Shown one piece after another: positions 6,576 through 7,175 of a stretch of 7,175 bases of DNA (within the stretch, counting starts at the first letter, position 1; each line of letters opens with the position of its first letter). The stretch comes from Gammaproteobacteria bacterium (GTDB lineage Bacteria; Pseudomonadota; Gammaproteobacteria; Pseudomonadales; Azotimanducaceae_A), in contig DUAT01000194.1 of NCBI GenBank assembly GCA_012960755.1, positions 1,902-9,076 of the forward strand, given 5' to 3'. The notes beneath the pieces are model-generated. The model worked only from the letters and a program-made list of their open reading frames with translations, did not search any database and was not told the origin of the DNA. The position numbers and the translations under genes are program-made.

Positions 6576-6934
6576 CGTGAAGAGTTTGAGTGAATCGGGT
6601 GTGACAGCACCAGAGATACCAACTATGAACGTAATCCGCAAGTTGTCATATCCGGTTCGTTCAATATCGCATCAGTCGTGCTCGCGGTTTCTGCGTGTGG
6701 CGAGTCCATGCTCCGGGAGACCGGCGAGTGTCAGTGCTGAAACCCCGATTCCATTTGTCTTGCGATCACTGCCTACTTCACAACAAGGCTTCCCTCATGG
6801 GCGCTACATATAATATGGTGTGGCATCGTCATTCGGTAGATGTGATGTTTATACTTTGATCTCAATGATGGCCATCAACAATAACCGATTAAGAAACTGA
6901 CGAGATCAACCTCAGCCCGCAGTCAGGAAAAGAC
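6576..6934 (+). other. 359-base stretch without a convincing intact gene; possible lipoprotein remnant and promoter boxes
   Basis: One start-less frame (6594-6740) reads QVVISGSFNIASVVLAVSAC followed by GESMLRETGECQC and a stop. It resembles a degraded lipoprotein signal peptide. An ATG at 6625 in another frame begins MNVIRKL, a plausible n-region, so a frameshifted lipoprotein gene is possible but weak. The frame 6577-6813 (78 codons) is Ser/Pro/Arg-rich and does not look like a protein. Two -10-like boxes precede the next gene: a perfect TATAAT at 6809-6814 without a good -35, and TATACT at 6850-6855 with TCGTCA at 6826-6831 (18-base spacing). Confidence 0.4.
6809..6814 (+). promoter_or_regulatory. 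perfect -10 box (TATAAT) upstream of the monooxygenase remnant
   Basis: The hexamer exactly matches the sigma-70 -10 consensus and lies 121 bases before the ATG of the monooxygenase stump. No good -35 is found 16-18 bases upstream. The alternative TATACT at 6850-6855, with TCGTCA at 6826-6831, has a better-spaced partner, so which one is used, if either, is unclear. Confidence 0.25.
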
Positions 6935-7057
6935 ATGCCCGATCCAATCAAGCCCGATCCAAACATGCAGAGCCAAGAACTGGATTTCGACCCCGATGCG
7001 CTCCGTCGGAAATAGCAGTTTGAGCGAGACAAGCGGATGCGCGACGACGGCAGCTAA
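6935..7057 (+). pseudogene. 5' stump of a Baeyer-Villiger-type flavin monooxygenase gene, with an amber stop
   Basis: The frame starts at ATG 6935, with AGGA at 6925-6928 six bases upstream. It reads 26 codons, meets TAG at 7013-7015, continues for 13 codons and ends at TAA 7055-7057. Residues 16-26 (LDFDPDALRRK) followed after the stop by QFERDKRMRDDG match the start of many class B flavoprotein monooxygenases, where a Tyr normally stands at or next to the amber position (KY-x-x-ERDKR-x-R-x-DG). The ribosome site and the preserved motif suggest recent inactivation. The dinucleotide-binding GxGxxG fold and everything after about residue 40 are absent: the match ends exactly where base composition changes. 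The intact enzyme would insert an oxygen atom into ketones using NADPH and FAD. The family call is from motif memory. Confidence 0.6.
6937..6962 (+). repeat. 11-base direct repeat (GCCCGATCCAA, two copies)
   Basis: Copies lie at 6937-6947 and 6952-6962 with four bases between. They lie in frame inside the monooxygenase stump and encode the PDPIKPDPN tract, so this is probably a small coding duplication in the variable N-terminal leader. Confidence 0.6.
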
Positions 7058-7145
7058 TTATATTGAAGAATCTGCAGGTTTTTATCCGCCATATATTGAA
7101 AAAAGAGTTGTTTACCCTGAATTATACGAAAAAAAAAATAATTAA
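7056..7145 (+). other. AT-rich open frame downstream of the junction, C-terminal fragment of an unknown protein
   Basis: From 7056 the frame reads NYIEESAGFYPPYIEKRV, then VYPELYEKKNN and TAA at 7143-7145. It is tyrosine- and lysine-rich with AT-rich codons (about 25% GC against about 50% before). The same frame can be extended back to an ATG at 6996 through the monooxygenase stump, giving a 49-residue ORF, but that front part is out of frame with the real stump and has no ribosome site. A run of ten A (7129-7138) could be prone to slippage. Family not recognised. Confidence 0.35.
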
Positions 7146-7175
7146 TGTTTGATTTTGTTCCACAAGAATATGAAA
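7145..7175 (+). CDS. 5' end of an unrecognised gene, running off the right edge
   Basis: An ATG at 7145 shares its A with the preceding stop (TAATG) and is open to the window end, giving MFDFVPQEYE. The stop-start overlap is typical of translational coupling, and no Shine-Dalgarno sequence precedes it, which fits coupling. Ten residues are too few for identification. Confidence 0.4.
   Translation, partial: MFDFVPQEYE

Noticed and set aside
6186..6641. Minus-strand open frame of 151 codons
   Set aside because: It is mostly opposite the 3' half of the phospholipase gene and shows no recognisable motif.
6577..6813. Plus-strand open frame of 78 codons starting GTG just after the phospholipase stop
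   Set aside because: It is Ser/Pro/Arg-rich without domain-like pattern and has no Shine-Dalgarno sequence; it is probably chance.

Overview
The window looks like accessory DNA from a marine or otherwise environmental gammaproteobacterium of about 50% GC. The suggestion rests on the gene families and on protein sequence style; nothing here is a taxonomic marker, so it is an inference. I found no rRNA, tRNA or CRISPR array. Four places show broken genes: a possible gene start running off the left edge, a truncated transposase, the 3' stump of a gene next to it, and the 5' stump of a flavoprotein monooxygenase near the right edge. The window therefore reads as a rearranged segment whose central genes are intact.

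Left part (1-1198). A short minus-strand coding start may leave the window at base 1. About 300 bases without a gene follow, holding one GC-rich hairpin. Next comes a DDE integrase/transposase (421-1005) whose N-terminal third is lost or scrambled. A few bases after its stop there is an open frame without a start (1010-1198) that resembles the C-terminus of a Rieske oxygenase alpha subunit. It appears to be the tail of a gene cut by the mobile element.

Plus-strand operon (1203-3216). The stump is followed after 4 bases by a 191-residue soluble protein that is probably a beta-barrel (HRI1-like at low confidence). Then come a three-helix CBU_0592-type membrane protein and a 12-helix MFS transporter; the last two overlap by one base. 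The group was probably once a Rieske oxygenase operon with its own exporter or importer.

Centre (3278-5341). A Ldh2/Mdh2-family NAD(P)-dependent oxidoreductase (minus strand) and a PhyH-type Fe(II)/2-oxoglutarate dioxygenase (plus strand) are transcribed divergently from a 93-base gap. The oxidoreductase lacks both histidines normally conserved in its active site, which is the most interesting functional oddity here. The two may belong to one oxidative pathway (hydroxylation, then dehydrogenation), but the substrate cannot be read from sequence.

Right part (5451-7175). A lipoprotein of the Ca2+-dependent PI-PLC family (5451-6575) stands alone. It is followed by about 360 bases without a convincing intact gene, containing a perfect TATAAT box. 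Then comes the first 40 codons of a Baeyer-Villiger-type flavin monooxygenase, broken by an amber codon and cut off at about 7056. There the DNA changes abruptly to about 25% GC and a different pair of translationally coupled frames begins. I do not see a clear novel defence or mobile system. The items most worth checking are the atypical Ldh2 enzyme, the two gene-truncation junctions and the AT-rich block at the right edge.
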